Below the pieces are notes generated by a model, which saw only the letters and a program-made list of their open reading frames with translations, searched no databases and was not told where the DNA came from. From positions 1 to 42,782 of the forward strand of contig JAFGDY010000083.1 of assembly GCA_016931895.1 (NCBI GenBank): a DNA stretch of 42,782 bases. The letters run 5' to 3'. Positions 17,609-26,822 of the stretch are shown one piece after another. Made by a program: the position numbers and the translations under genes. This stretch comes from Anaerolineae bacterium. GTDB taxonomy: Bacteria; Chloroflexota; Anaerolineae; 4572-78; J111. Position 1 is the stretch's first letter. The number at the start of each line of letters is the position of its first letter.

Positions 17609-18670
17609 ATGACTTTGAAACTGACCAGCCAGCAGCGCATGTGGGTGAGTTGGATAGCCCGGCTGGCCTTTGCCGCCCTGATTTTGGCATTGCTATTCAC
17701 CCAGGTCGATTTTGCCGCCGTACCGCATACCTTAAGCCGTCTTGACCTGCGCTTATTTATAATCGCCTTGGCCAGTTTTTTTCTCCTCCGGTATATCTAC
17801 GCCTACCAACTATCGTTGGGCCTGGATTTACTCCAGATGCGCTTCAGCATCTTTGAACTGTTCAAGATCAAGCTCATTGCGGGTTTTTATAGCTTGCTGC
17901 TGCCTGGTGAGTTAGCGGGAGGGGGCGCAACCTGGTACAAACTCTCGCGTCCTGAACGCAAAGGTATCCAGGCCGGGGCGCTGTTGATTTATTTCCGATT
18001 GGTGGACACTCTCGTTTTGCTCGGCGTCGGCTTAATTGGTATGTGGTTTGATGCGCGCCTGGCCTCACCCTACTTCCGAACCATCGTGGGGATGATGTTT
18101 GGCGGGGTGATGTTGTTATGGCTGCCCTTTTGTTCGGCAACGGTGACCAGCCTGATAGCTCACCTGAGCCGGCCGCTGTTATCTCGCCTTCCGCTTCCAA
18201 CCTGGTTATACGCCAAAGGTTGCGCCGCCTGGGAAGCCTTGATTGCTTTCCAGGGGTTAGCCAATGGCCGCACCATTGGATTGGTGCTGGGCCTGTCGTT
18301 ATTAGCCCGGAGTTTGGGGGTATTCAACGTATATCTATTAGCCTTGGCTCTGGACATCCATCAACCTATATTCGTCATAGGTTGGTTGACTGCCCTAACA
18401 GCCATCATCAACATGATGCCGGTTTCGGTTGCCGGGCTGGGGGTACGTGAAGCCAGTTTTGTCTTGCTTTTAAATGATTACGGTATATCCGAAGCGCGGG
18501 CCTTGAGCCTATCCCTGATAATTTTTGGCGCAGCGGTGGTGGGCGGATTGGCAGGAGGCCTATTTGAAGCCGGCGACTGGCTGCAAGGTGGACGACGAAT
18601 CCACCAGGCTGTTTCAGGGCCAGAGAATGGTGTTACGGGGTCTATAACAACAATTATCCAAGAAGAGTAA
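17609..18670 (+). CDS. lysylphosphatidylglycerol synthase TM-region / AglD-like (UPF0104) membrane protein
   Basis: 353 residues with about eight membrane helices. Signatures of the LPG_synthase_TM (PF03706) family are visible: an early VDF after helix 1, LLPGELAGGGATWYKLS near 100, and PVSVAGLGVREASF near 275. Members act in lipid-linked sugar handling (AglD) or lipid translocation. Here it sits exactly between two paralogous giant GT-C-like proteins, suggesting it supplies or flips their lipid-linked substrate. Its stop codon is inside the left arm of a REP-like hairpin. Confidence 0.85.
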   Translation: MTLKLTSQQRMWVSWIARLAFAALILALLFTQVDFAAVPHTLSRLDLRLFIIALASFFLLRYIYAYQLSLGLDLLQMRFSIFELFKIKLIAGFYSLLLPGELAGGGATWYKLSRPERKGIQAGALLIYFRLVDTLVLLGVGLIGMWFDARLASPYFRTIVGMMFGGVMLLWLPFCSATVTSLIAHLSRPLLSRLPLPTWLYAKGCAAWEALIAFQGLANGRTIGLVLGLSLLARSLGVFNVYLLALALDIHQPIFVIGWLTALTAIINMMPVSVAGLGVREASFVLLLNDYGISEARALSLSLIIFGAAVVGGLAGGLFEAGDWLQGGRRIHQAVSGPENGVTGSITTIIQEE

Positions 18671-18735
18671 CTACTTAGGCCACTCCCAACCTCGTTCCCA
18701 AACTCCAGTTTGGAAACGAGAGGCTGGGTAGTTAC
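18667..18735. repeat. REP-like long inverted repeat
   Basis: Inner arms 18691-18704 and 18707-18720 (CTCGTTCCCAAACT against AGTTTGGAAACGAG) pair with one mismatch around a CC loop; outer arms GTAACTAC and GTAGTTAC pair at the ends. The CTCGTTCCCAAACTCC core resembles dispersed palindromic repeats I recall from many bacterial genomes, often linked to RAYT transposases. It may also act as a terminator or RNA-stability hairpin between the two genes. Confidence 0.75.
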
Positions 18736-18754
18736 CAAGAAGATACAAACTACT

Positions 18755-21409
18755 ATGAATCGGTATGAACTTGTTTTTCTGTTTTTGGCCGAACTCTCAC
18801 TCCTGCTCTATCTCCGTTGGCAATGCAAGTCGTGGCGCGCAGCCTTGCTTCTAGCTGCCTTATCCCTCCCCCCCTTATACCTCTCTCTGGAACGAGTCAG
18901 TCAATTTCTAACCTACGATGCGCTCGTGTACGGCATTATCTTGGAATCGCTCCACCTGGCCTCCGCTGACCTGGGGCAGTGGCTTCTGGTTGCCGCCAGA
19001 ACGACGACCACCTCGCTAGGTTTACTGGCGGCCGCAGCGCAATATTACGCGCCGGAAATGACCGAGATCCAGGGCAAAATCATCCTCAAAAATCTGCATT
19101 GGTTGACCGGATTTATTCTCTTACTCTGGCTCCATTACCGCTTGCGCCGGGACTTCATCTCAGAGTCAAATAAAAAATTCTTCTTTGTTATTTTTATCTA
19201 TACCGCCTTACTCCTGCCAACCAACAACATTGCTCTGAAAGTTTTCAATTACGATCTGCTCTCGATGCTGTTAGGCATCTTGGCTCTGTTGCACCTGGTA
19301 ACAGCCATCAAAGAAAAAAGTTCCAGGGATGGGTTGATTGGGATTGTCTTGGCCTGGTTGGCCGCCCAGGAGAAGTTGATCGCCTCTCCAATCTTAATCT
19401 TTGCTTTAGCCGTATATGGCTACCTGGTTAGCCAACCAGCCTCAAAGTCTGGTTATGCCAGGTTGTTTCGGGGTGTTCTGGTGGGTTCTATTGTGGCGGC
19501 GGCCATAGGTATTATTTTTACGTTGGTCGTTGCCGTCATACGACATTTTAATGTGCCGACCGGTTTCTGGGTAGGCGCTGTGCGTCCTTTGACAGCATGG
19601 GCCGGGCCAATTATGCTATACAATTTTGGCATTTTCGGCAGTGATAATTTTAGATATTACTTCTTACCCCTGCTGGGGCTATCTTTCCTGATTAGCTGCC
19701 TGGCGGCCCTGGGCATTTTGTTGGCAGACAAATTTTTCACACTTCGACCCCATTTATTGGCCATAATCGGCCGCCAACTCGATCGGGCCAATATTCTGCT
19801 GGCTATTTTGGCGCTGTTGGTTGGAATTGCCGGCACCTATGTCGTAGATGTTTACTATGCCCCGTATTTTCCCATTGCGCCGGGGAATTATGACCCTCCG
19901 GTCCCAATATTCGCCGGCACTGAGATCGATTTGCACTTCAACGCGGCCTCGGCCTGGCAGCATCGTGTTTCGTTCATAGCTTATGCTTACGCCATTTTTG
20001 TGAATGCAATGCCCACGGTTTACTGGCTTAGCATGCTGGCGGCCCTGCTCGTGACCAGGCTTACCCAACAGCGGCAGAAAATAGACCTGGGATTGGAACT
20101 GCTATGGACCGGGGCCTTGCTCATGCCGCTGGTTTTTGGGCTGTTCCAGATCCGGGTATGGAACAGATACTTCAACATCGGCCTATTTTTGTTTGTTATG
20201 GTGGTTTCGCTGAAAGTGACAGAAGCGCTCACCACCCTGCCCGCAAAGAAGAAAGCCGCCTTTGGGGGGATATTTGCGGTACTCCTGCTGGCAGAGATTC
20301 TGCCTTTCCGCCCTTTATATGGCGCTTTCAGACCGATCTGGGCGCATTACGACGACAGTACCCCCATCAAGGGCAAACTCAATCCGGCCTGGCTGGGCTG
20401 GGGTGAAGATATTATGCTGGCCGGCCAGGCGCTAGAAAATCAATGTCACCTGTCGGGTAATAATACCTTAAACGGCATCCCATGTAACTCCATTACCCTC
20501 TACTGGGCTTATCCAGGCGAGTGGCTGGATGAGAACAAAGAGATTACGGTGCTACCTTACCAAAAAATATATGACAAACTGGCCAGCGGGGAACCGGTAT
20601 ATACGGCTGCTAATTATTATCTCATCAATCGTTCAAACATTATCCAGGAGGACACTTTTCCGGCTGAAGTGCCACCCGATGTTCTGATCAGTTTCAGGAG
20701 GTATCCCCAAACCTGGGTCTACCGGCTTGACCGGCTGAAAGAAGCCGGTTACGAGTTCATCCGGCCCAACGAACCCTTTCGCCTGGCCCGTTGGCAAACT
20801 GAAGAGGATTACTGCCGGGAATTGGTCACAAACAGCCCTCCCGCTGCGCCGGTTTTATGTGAGGTTGAACCGCGCGGAGAATTTTATGAGTTATGGCAGC
20901 GCGAAAAATGGCGGCTGGGCTGTCCTTTGCACCCTGAACCGGTAACTACTGAGGCGATTGAGGTTCCGTTTGAACGGGGCCGGATGTTCTGGTTGGGCAA
21001 CCTCAGTGCTGCCGGCGAACGGCTGGTGATAACAATTTACGGGGGGCAGGAATTAGGGGAACAGGGCACTTTTCTCCACACCTGGCAACATGACCAACCT
21101 GGTTACGAACGAGGACAACCGGAATATGGCTGCTCTGCCGATGACCCCCCGCCGGGCAAATTTCAACCAACTTTTGGCATAGGCCAGGTGTGGTGCCAAC
21201 CCGAGGTTTTTGATAAAATCGGCTGGGCCACAGGGCCAGAAGAACACCCTTCACTGGGCGTCATTCTGGTGCAAGATTTTGAAAAAGCAGTGCTTCTACG
21301 AGATAACCAGGGTTACACCCAAGGGCTGGTTTATGTTCTGGGCCGGGCCGATGGACAATATATCAGGCTGCCTTACGCAGCCTGGGTATGTGAAGAGACC
21401 TCCCATTAA
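18755..21409 (+). CDS. giant multi-TM GT-C-like membrane protein B, tandem paralogue of A
   Basis: 884 residues, colinear with the protein at 14923: same opening (ELVFLFLAELSLLLYLRW), same D55 after SQFLT, shared KNLHWLTGFI and LLPTNN, and the same two-part soluble tail (RGRMFW, GIGQVWC, IGWA). E56 of copy A is Ala here. The frame runs back to a TTG in the REP hairpin, but ATG 18755 matches the paralogue's start. Tail sequences diverge most around residues 540-680, possibly the acceptor-specific part. Function inferred as for copy A. Confidence 0.72.
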   Translation: MNRYELVFLFLAELSLLLYLRWQCKSWRAALLLAALSLPPLYLSLERVSQFLTYDALVYGIILESLHLASADLGQWLLVAARTTTTSLGLLAAAAQYYAPEMTEIQGKIILKNLHWLTGFILLLWLHYRLRRDFISESNKKFFFVIFIYTALLLPTNNIALKVFNYDLLSMLLGILALLHLVTAIKEKSSRDGLIGIVLAWLAAQEKLIASPILIFALAVYGYLVSQPASKSGYARLFRGVLVGSIVAAAIGIIFTLVVAVIRHFNVPTGFWVGAVRPLTAWAGPIMLYNFGIFGSDNFRYYFLPLLGLSFLISCLAALGILLADKFFTLRPHLLAIIGRQLDRANILLAILALLVGIAGTYVVDVYYAPYFPIAPGNYDPPVPIFAGTEIDLHFNAASAWQHRVSFIAYAYAIFVNAMPTVYWLSMLAALLVTRLTQQRQKIDLGLELLWTGALLMPLVFGLFQIRVWNRYFNIGLFLFVMVVSLKVTEALTTLPAKKKAAFGGIFAVLLLAEILPFRPLYGAFRPIWAHYDDSTPIKGKLNPAWLGWGEDIMLAGQALENQCHLSGNNTLNGIPCNSITLYWAYPGEWLDENKEITVLPYQKIYDKLASGEPVYTAANYYLINRSNIIQEDTFPAEVPPDVLISFRRYPQTWVYRLDRLKEAGYEFIRPNEPFRLARWQTEEDYCRELVTNSPPAAPVLCEVEPRGEFYELWQREKWRLGCPLHPEPVTTEAIEVPFERGRMFWLGNLSAAGERLVITIYGGQELGEQGTFLHTWQHDQPGYERGQPEYGCSADDPPPGKFQPTFGIGQVWCQPEVFDKIGWATGPEEHPSLGVILVQDFEKAVLLRDNQGYTQGLVYVLGRADGQYIRLPYAAWVCEETSH

Positions 21410-21547
21410 AATTCAACCAGAAGAACCAGGGCTTGAGTTCCTCAGATAACCAATAGGCCACCATCGCTGTAAATTTGTGTTTTGCCTGGGCTTGGTGTAT
21501 GATGGCTGAATTGTCAAAAAACGGTTACTTTATTGAGGCGTACACAA

Positions 21548-23341
21548 GTGTTTTCCAGGATTTGGGGTGGCCTGGCAGGTATAACCTTCTTGGGCTTACT
21601 TTGGTTAAGCGGGCCTTATCTGGTTGGCGCTTATTATCTGGATAGAGGGGCCGCCCTCATGGCCGAGGGGGATAATCAGGCGGCGGTCGGCTACCTGGAA
21701 ATCGCCCTGCATTTTGAACCAGATAATGAGCAAACCTACCGCAAGTTGGCCAAAGCCTATCTGCAATTGGATAAACCCAAACAGGCCCTGGCAGCCGCAC
21801 AACAAGCCCTATCCTTATCACCCAACAACCCCCTCCTGCTGTTGGAGCTAGGGGATGCATACGATGACTTGGGCAATGTGGAACAGGCGATTGCTCATTA
21901 CCAAGCCGGGCTGATAGGCGACCGGCAACCCCAACTGGCTGTCAATTATCTGAAACTGGCCGAGCAATTATGGCTAAAAAATGACCGGGAAGCAGCGGTT
22001 TCTATCTGGCGCGATAAACTCCTGGGCCAAAATGATTACGCCGACTTATATGCTAAATGGCGTTTGTATCAATATTACGCACACAACGTTGAACAAGCTG
22101 ATTTTTACCGCAACCAGGCAAAGCATTTTCCTGAAGAAAGCTTTTTGCCAACAGCCGAACCCCGGTTAGCCAGTTACCAAATTGAGGCCATCGCCGGCGC
22201 GCTTAGAGATGATTTGTGGGCCACCGCCACCAAGCGGGGTGTGTTGGCTTACTATGCCTGGTACAATGATCTTCAACCAACCGAATTCTGGTTGCAGCGT
22301 TTGATAGAAGCGGCCCCGGAAGAGGCGGAATTATGGTATTACCTGGGCGAATATTATCGCCGCCAGGGACAATCACCCCAGGCCGAAAACGCCTACAAGC
22401 AAACCATCGCCCTGGCCCCCGATTATGCCCGGGCCTATCTGCGTTTAGGTATGCTGAACGAGGCCAGGTTCAAAAACGGTGAAAATCAACAGTGGCTGCG
22501 CCAGGCCCAAACCTGGTACCAACAATACCGCCAACTGGCTCCTGAAGACCCCCTCAGTTTAAAGAAGTTGGCCGATGGATGTGAATTGAGCCAATGCTCT
22601 GAAAATATCTGGCTGGCGCAGTTAAAGGAGGAGTTGGCCCATCGGGAGCCAGAATTTCCCGTTGGTGGTTACTATACTCAAATCAATGACTGGCAGTTAC
22701 TCGGTTATGACGCCAACGAAGCCATGTTGGTGGGGGGCGAGCCAACGGCCTTATGGCTTTACTGGTGGGCGCCGGCCAATGGTGTTCCTATAACCGACGA
22801 GGCCAACTTTTATCATATTGGCGAGCGTTGGGCGCAGGTGATAGAAGAGGCGCGGAACCTGGTTCCGAATGGCGGGTTTGAATTGGGCCGGACTCCTTTT
22901 GGTTTTCCTGAAGATATCTATGACATCTCTGCCCAAACACGCACTTTTGTCGCTGAGCGCCGTTATGGGCAAGATACCCGAGCCGCCTTACTCAACAACG
23001 TCGGCGAGATGGATCATACCAGTTTTGTTACCAATTATTTTCCGGTAAACCCACAGCACGTTTATTTGCAAGCGGCCTGGGCCAAAGGCAAAGAGGGGAC
23101 CGGTTTCCTGGGCTGGCGCTGGCTGGGCAACCTCAAAAGAGGGCAACAGGTGTATGATTACTACAACCTTATTCGGGAACCCAATGAGCCGGCTCATTGG
23201 GTTCACCATGCTCACCTCATGAAACCTGCCCAGGGCGCAACCGCAGCCCAGGTATGGTTACTTAACGCTGGAGTTGAAAATCAATTTTATTTTGATAACG
23301 TGCTGTTGGTAGATATTGGCCAATTTGGGCCGGCTGAATAA
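21548..23341 (+). CDS. exported or anchored TPR protein with C-terminal jelly-roll
   Basis: About 597 residues. One N-terminal hydrophobic helix is followed by three or more clear TPR units (for example YRKLAKAYLQLDKPKQA and WYYLGEYYRRQGQSPQA), a middle region and a beta-rich C-terminal domain opening with PNGGFE, like the tail of the SGNH protein at 2542. TPRs suggest a scaffold for an extracytoplasmic assembly complex, and the jelly-roll suggests glycan binding. The frame opens at TTG 21533; GTG 21548 is preferred because GAGG lies at the right distance. It may organise the giant membrane proteins encoded just upstream. Confidence 0.75.
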   Translation: MFSRIWGGLAGITFLGLLWLSGPYLVGAYYLDRGAALMAEGDNQAAVGYLEIALHFEPDNEQTYRKLAKAYLQLDKPKQALAAAQQALSLSPNNPLLLLELGDAYDDLGNVEQAIAHYQAGLIGDRQPQLAVNYLKLAEQLWLKNDREAAVSIWRDKLLGQNDYADLYAKWRLYQYYAHNVEQADFYRNQAKHFPEESFLPTAEPRLASYQIEAIAGALRDDLWATATKRGVLAYYAWYNDLQPTEFWLQRLIEAAPEEAELWYYLGEYYRRQGQSPQAENAYKQTIALAPDYARAYLRLGMLNEARFKNGENQQWLRQAQTWYQQYRQLAPEDPLSLKKLADGCELSQCSENIWLAQLKEELAHREPEFPVGGYYTQINDWQLLGYDANEAMLVGGEPTALWLYWWAPANGVPITDEANFYHIGERWAQVIEEARNLVPNGGFELGRTPFGFPEDIYDISAQTRTFVAERRYGQDTRAALLNNVGEMDHTSFVTNYFPVNPQHVYLQAAWAKGKEGTGFLGWRWLGNLKRGQQVYDYYNLIREPNEPAHWVHHAHLMKPAQGATAAQVWLLNAGVENQFYFDNVLLVDIGQFGPAE

Positions 23342-23366
23342 TCAACTTACCCCTGGATGTAAATGT

Positions 23367-24125
23367 ATGACAGACTTTGCAACTTTATATGACGAGCTGG
23401 AAGAATATGTTCGGCGGAGAGACCCGGCCTCCTATAATGCGCAGCGGATTGCGCTAGAGGTGGCGCACTATAAAATTCCTAATTTACTGGCTGTTTTACC
23501 CCAAAACTTTTCCTATCGTTCAATAGCCGAAATAGGCTGCGCCACCGGAGAAATCATCGGCGCGTTTCCCGGCACTGATGTTGAACGTAGAGTTGGATTT
23601 GATATATCTCCTAACAACGTGCAGATAGCCCAACAGAGATTCCCTGAAGTTACGTTTATTGCCGGCGATTTTCAAAGGTCTACTGAAAAGTTTGACCTGG
23701 TGATCTTGAGTGATATTTTAGAGCACGTGCCCAATGATGTTGAGTTTTTACGGGCTGCGGCCGGGCTGAGCCAGGTTGTGTTGGTGAATCTGCCCCTGGA
23801 AAAATGCTTATTGTTTGCTCTTAGAAAATATGGTCCAGAAGATTCCTCCGGCCACTTAAGAAATTACTCGCTGGCTGATGGTTTAAAGCTGTTTGAAGCG
23901 GCAGGATTAACAATCATAAATTACCAGCAAAAATGGTCTTTTGAAAGTGAGTATGAATTATACAGGCAAGAATTAAATAAACGGGTATGGGGCACAAGAT
24001 TTTCGGGAAATATACTAAAGCGGACGGTCAAAACAATCTTATATCAACTTTTTTCATCCTCCAGGTGGTTTAGGCGGATAACCCTGTCCAGCAACTTGTT
24101 TGCTGCTGCTTGCCTAAAAGAGTAA
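23367..24125 (+). CDS. class I SAM-dependent methyltransferase
   Basis: 252 residues. Motif I is AEIGCATGEIIG, followed by VGFDIS and the acidic LSDILEHVPNDVEFL block. C-terminal basic and aromatic residues (about 215-250) might touch the membrane. The open frame starts earlier inside the TPR gene, but ATG 23367 lies after that gene's stop and is the sensible start. Next gene follows after three bases. Likely a sugar O- or N-methyltransferase of the locus. Confidence 0.82.
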   Translation: MTDFATLYDELEEYVRRRDPASYNAQRIALEVAHYKIPNLLAVLPQNFSYRSIAEIGCATGEIIGAFPGTDVERRVGFDISPNNVQIAQQRFPEVTFIAGDFQRSTEKFDLVILSDILEHVPNDVEFLRAAAGLSQVVLVNLPLEKCLLFALRKYGPEDSSGHLRNYSLADGLKLFEAAGLTIINYQQKWSFESEYELYRQELNKRVWGTRFSGNILKRTVKTILYQLFSSSRWFRRITLSSNLFAAACLKE

Positions 24126-24128
24126 TCA

Positions 24129-25418
24129 ATGAACCTCAGAAATAAACTGGGCATCACGATATTTGCTCAACTCTTTGGAGTCGGCAGCACGGTTTTGACC
24201 AATATTATTATCGCCCAAAGATATGGGCCAGAAGGGCAGGGGTTTCTTACGACCTATCGCTCTGGGGTAGATTTTCTCACCAATATTGGCCTCTTTGGAT
24301 TTCCACAAGCCTTTGTATTTATGATAAACTCCAAAATGATAAAAACTAACTGGGCGGTGAAATTCTCTGCCTCCTATAGTCTCTTGTTTGGGGGGGTGGT
24401 TTTAGGCCTGGGCAGCCTTTTATACGCTTTGGGCGTGAGGGAGTTGAGCGGCTTTAATGTGCTGACCATTCTGGCCATCATTGTGGCCGCCACCGGCATG
24501 TTGCTGCACGGCATGTACCGAGCTATAAGTTTATCAGTCAAACCAATTCAAGTTTACAACTTGGTTTCGGTTATGCCGGCTGTTTTTGCCCTCTTGATAT
24601 ATTTCTTGTGGTACGCCGAGAATTACCAGATTTTGGTGCTGGGCCTGGTGTTTGCCGGCGCTATTTCTGCCTGCTTGTCGGCCTTTGTCTTAAAGGAGCA
24701 TTTATTCTTCAAACAAAGAGATGGCCATAATTTATCTAAAGTGATTGAGGCGACCCGGTATGGTTTCTGGTCATTTATTCCCGGTATTGCTTTTTCCTTT
24801 GTGGCTATGGCCACATACACCTTGTTGCGCCAGGGCGGCAAGGCTGACGAAATAGCCGGTTACTTTAGTATTTCATATTTGTTGGTTTCCACAGTCATTT
24901 TGCCCCTTAATATGATTATCCCGGTGCTGTTTGATACCTGGTCAAAGGAGACAGACCAAAAATACAATCTGCAATCCTATCTCAAACTCTCACACCTGGG
25001 CACAGTTATGGCTGTTGCCGGTTCTACGATAGGCATGCTTCTGGTTAAACCAATGACAATTCTGGTCTTTGGACTGGAGTTTTCACCATCGGCGCTATCA
25101 ACTCAAATCTTGCTATTGAGTGTTTATGCTCTGTATCAAAACCGGCTCCTATCGGCTATGCTGTTGGCCCTGGGCCAACCGGCAGTGGTGGGGATTGGGG
25201 CTTTAATTCGAGCGGCCATCATTCTGCCGCTTCTATTTTGGGGAGAATTCAATTCTCACCTGGGGGCGGCCTCGCTCTGGACTATTGGGGAGTTTATCAA
25301 TATGATTTATATGTTGATTCTCGTATGCCGCCGAACCGGTTGGGTGTCGTCCCAGGTAGCCGGCCTATCCTTACCCTGGATTTTCGAAAACTTGAAACAT
25401 CCCCCTATCCGAACATAG
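24129..25418 (+). CDS. Wzx-type oligosaccharide flippase
   Basis: 429 residues, about 12 membrane helices, with the MOP-superfamily opening (LGITIFAQLFGVGSTVLTNIIIAQRYG) and RYGPEGQG typical of polysaccharide flippases. It moves the lipid-linked repeat unit across the cytoplasmic membrane. It stands immediately before the polymerase candidate, the usual Wzx/Wzy arrangement. No polysaccharide co-polymerase (Wzz) is seen in the window. Confidence 0.87.
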   Translation: MNLRNKLGITIFAQLFGVGSTVLTNIIIAQRYGPEGQGFLTTYRSGVDFLTNIGLFGFPQAFVFMINSKMIKTNWAVKFSASYSLLFGGVVLGLGSLLYALGVRELSGFNVLTILAIIVAATGMLLHGMYRAISLSVKPIQVYNLVSVMPAVFALLIYFLWYAENYQILVLGLVFAGAISACLSAFVLKEHLFFKQRDGHNLSKVIEATRYGFWSFIPGIAFSFVAMATYTLLRQGGKADEIAGYFSISYLLVSTVILPLNMIIPVLFDTWSKETDQKYNLQSYLKLSHLGTVMAVAGSTIGMLLVKPMTILVFGLEFSPSALSTQILLLSVYALYQNRLLSAMLLALGQPAVVGIGALIRAAIILPLLFWGEFNSHLGAASLWTIGEFINMIYMLILVCRRTGWVSSQVAGLSLPWIFENLKHPPIRT

Positions 25419-25442
25419 TAATCAATACTAAAATAAACAGTT

Positions 25443-26822
25443 ATGGAAAACATTTCCTTCTATCTCTTATATACCCTAAACACATTATTGTTGGTTACAG
25501 GCTTGCTTTTTAGCCTGAAACGACAAAGAGTTTACAGTCTAATCTGGGCCGCTTTAGCCATACTGCAAATCATATCAATTTTTAGTTTCAAGAGTTTTTT
25601 AGCCGATTTTGGCCTGGATACGCTTGTATACGGACAAGCGTTAATGGTACCGGCCAACCTGCTGTTTTTAATTATGACGGCCGGCCTTGACATGATTCTG
25701 CTGCAAAATAGGCGATTGAATTCAGGTAGGGTTGAGGTCACTGAGGGTATTTCAAATCGATATTTTTTTATCGCCCTGGCGATTGTTATCTTCTCCATTA
25801 TGCTGCGTTTCAGACATGGCGTGGCCCTGGCTCTATCCGACTGGGAAAGCGCCAGAGCTTCCTTGGGCCTGGTAGACTCCTTGGGGACGCTATTAGGGTT
25901 CATCTATTTTCCCAGTATCTGGTTGGCGCTGAAAGCAAAAAGGTTTTTACTCTTTATTCTGTTGAGTTTGTTTGGTTTTATCTTTTTTCAAATCACTGGT
26001 TCAAGGGCCATGTTGCTCACCCTTTTGTGTGTTATGTATATTGATCTGCTGCGCTCGTCAATGCCTTATTTGCAGAAGCTTTTCCTATTGATAGTCTTGG
26101 GCGCGGCGGGGTTTAGTTTACATACCTTTACCCGGCTGGTGCGTGGATTAGGGTTGGCTGCTTTTCTGGCTTTGGTTACATCCGGAGGCTTGCTGGCACA
26201 TCTGGCCAGCTATGATTTTGATCTTTCTGGAGGAGAAAGTGAAATTTATCAGTATTATTATTATTTAATTGATAAAGATTATACTCAATATCCCTATAAA
26301 TCTGGCGTAACCCTAACCAGACTGGCGCTGATATATATTCCTGGCAGCATGTTTCCCGAGTTAAAACCAGCTGATATCACCTACCAAATCTGGCTAGATG
26401 CCCTACAAGACGGCCTTTTTAACAGGAGTCCTTATCTTCACGCATGGATAGCGATGGTCGAGTCAGGATCGCTTGGTTCGCTTCACCCTACCTTGTGGGG
26501 CGACGCTTACGCCAATTTAGGCATATTGGGTATGTTTTTTTATCCGGCTTTCTTTGGTTTTATATTGGTGATGGTTGAATATCATCTCATGCGCCTGTCT
26601 TATGTAAGCCTATATACCATTGCCTCAATTATTGGCACGGGTTACTTGATGGTTGGTCGGGGTAATCTTGTTATTGGATTGGGCTATATTGCCTATATTA
26701 TTCCCTTGGCTTTGTCTATTTTCTGGCTAACCAAAATCCCCATTATTAGAAAAAAAAATTATAAGAAGGTCAACAATGCCACGTATTCTCTTCTTGGCCG
26801 GCGCAACCTCTATACATACTAA
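25443..26822 (+). CDS. Wzy-like O-antigen polymerase candidate
   Basis: 459 residues with about 10-12 hydrophobic helices and a larger loop near 270-345 (after SGGESEIYQYY, including PGSMFPE and LHPTLWGD). Arginines in the mid-part (TGSRAMLL) and the PTLWGDAYANLG block are typical of the O-antigen polymerase/ligase fold (compare EpsG/OatA-like). It polymerises repeat units outside the membrane. The assignment is from topology and position after Wzx, as sequence conservation in the family is low. Its end overlaps the next gene by 47 bases. Confidence 0.72.
   Translation: MENISFYLLYTLNTLLLVTGLLFSLKRQRVYSLIWAALAILQIISIFSFKSFLADFGLDTLVYGQALMVPANLLFLIMTAGLDMILLQNRRLNSGRVEVTEGISNRYFFIALAIVIFSIMLRFRHGVALALSDWESARASLGLVDSLGTLLGFIYFPSIWLALKAKRFLLFILLSLFGFIFFQITGSRAMLLTLLCVMYIDLLRSSMPYLQKLFLLIVLGAAGFSLHTFTRLVRGLGLAAFLALVTSGGLLAHLASYDFDLSGGESEIYQYYYYLIDKDYTQYPYKSGVTLTRLALIYIPGSMFPELKPADITYQIWLDALQDGLFNRSPYLHAWIAMVESGSLGSLHPTLWGDAYANLGILGMFFYPAFFGFILVMVEYHLMRLSYVSLYTIASIIGTGYLMVGRGNLVIGLGYIAYIIPLALSIFWLTKIPIIRKKNYKKVNNATYSLLGRRNLYTY

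Noticed and set aside
18710-18754. TTG start for giant protein B inside the hairpin
   Set aside because: Paralogue A starts at the position matching ATG 18755, and the extra codons are repeat sequence.
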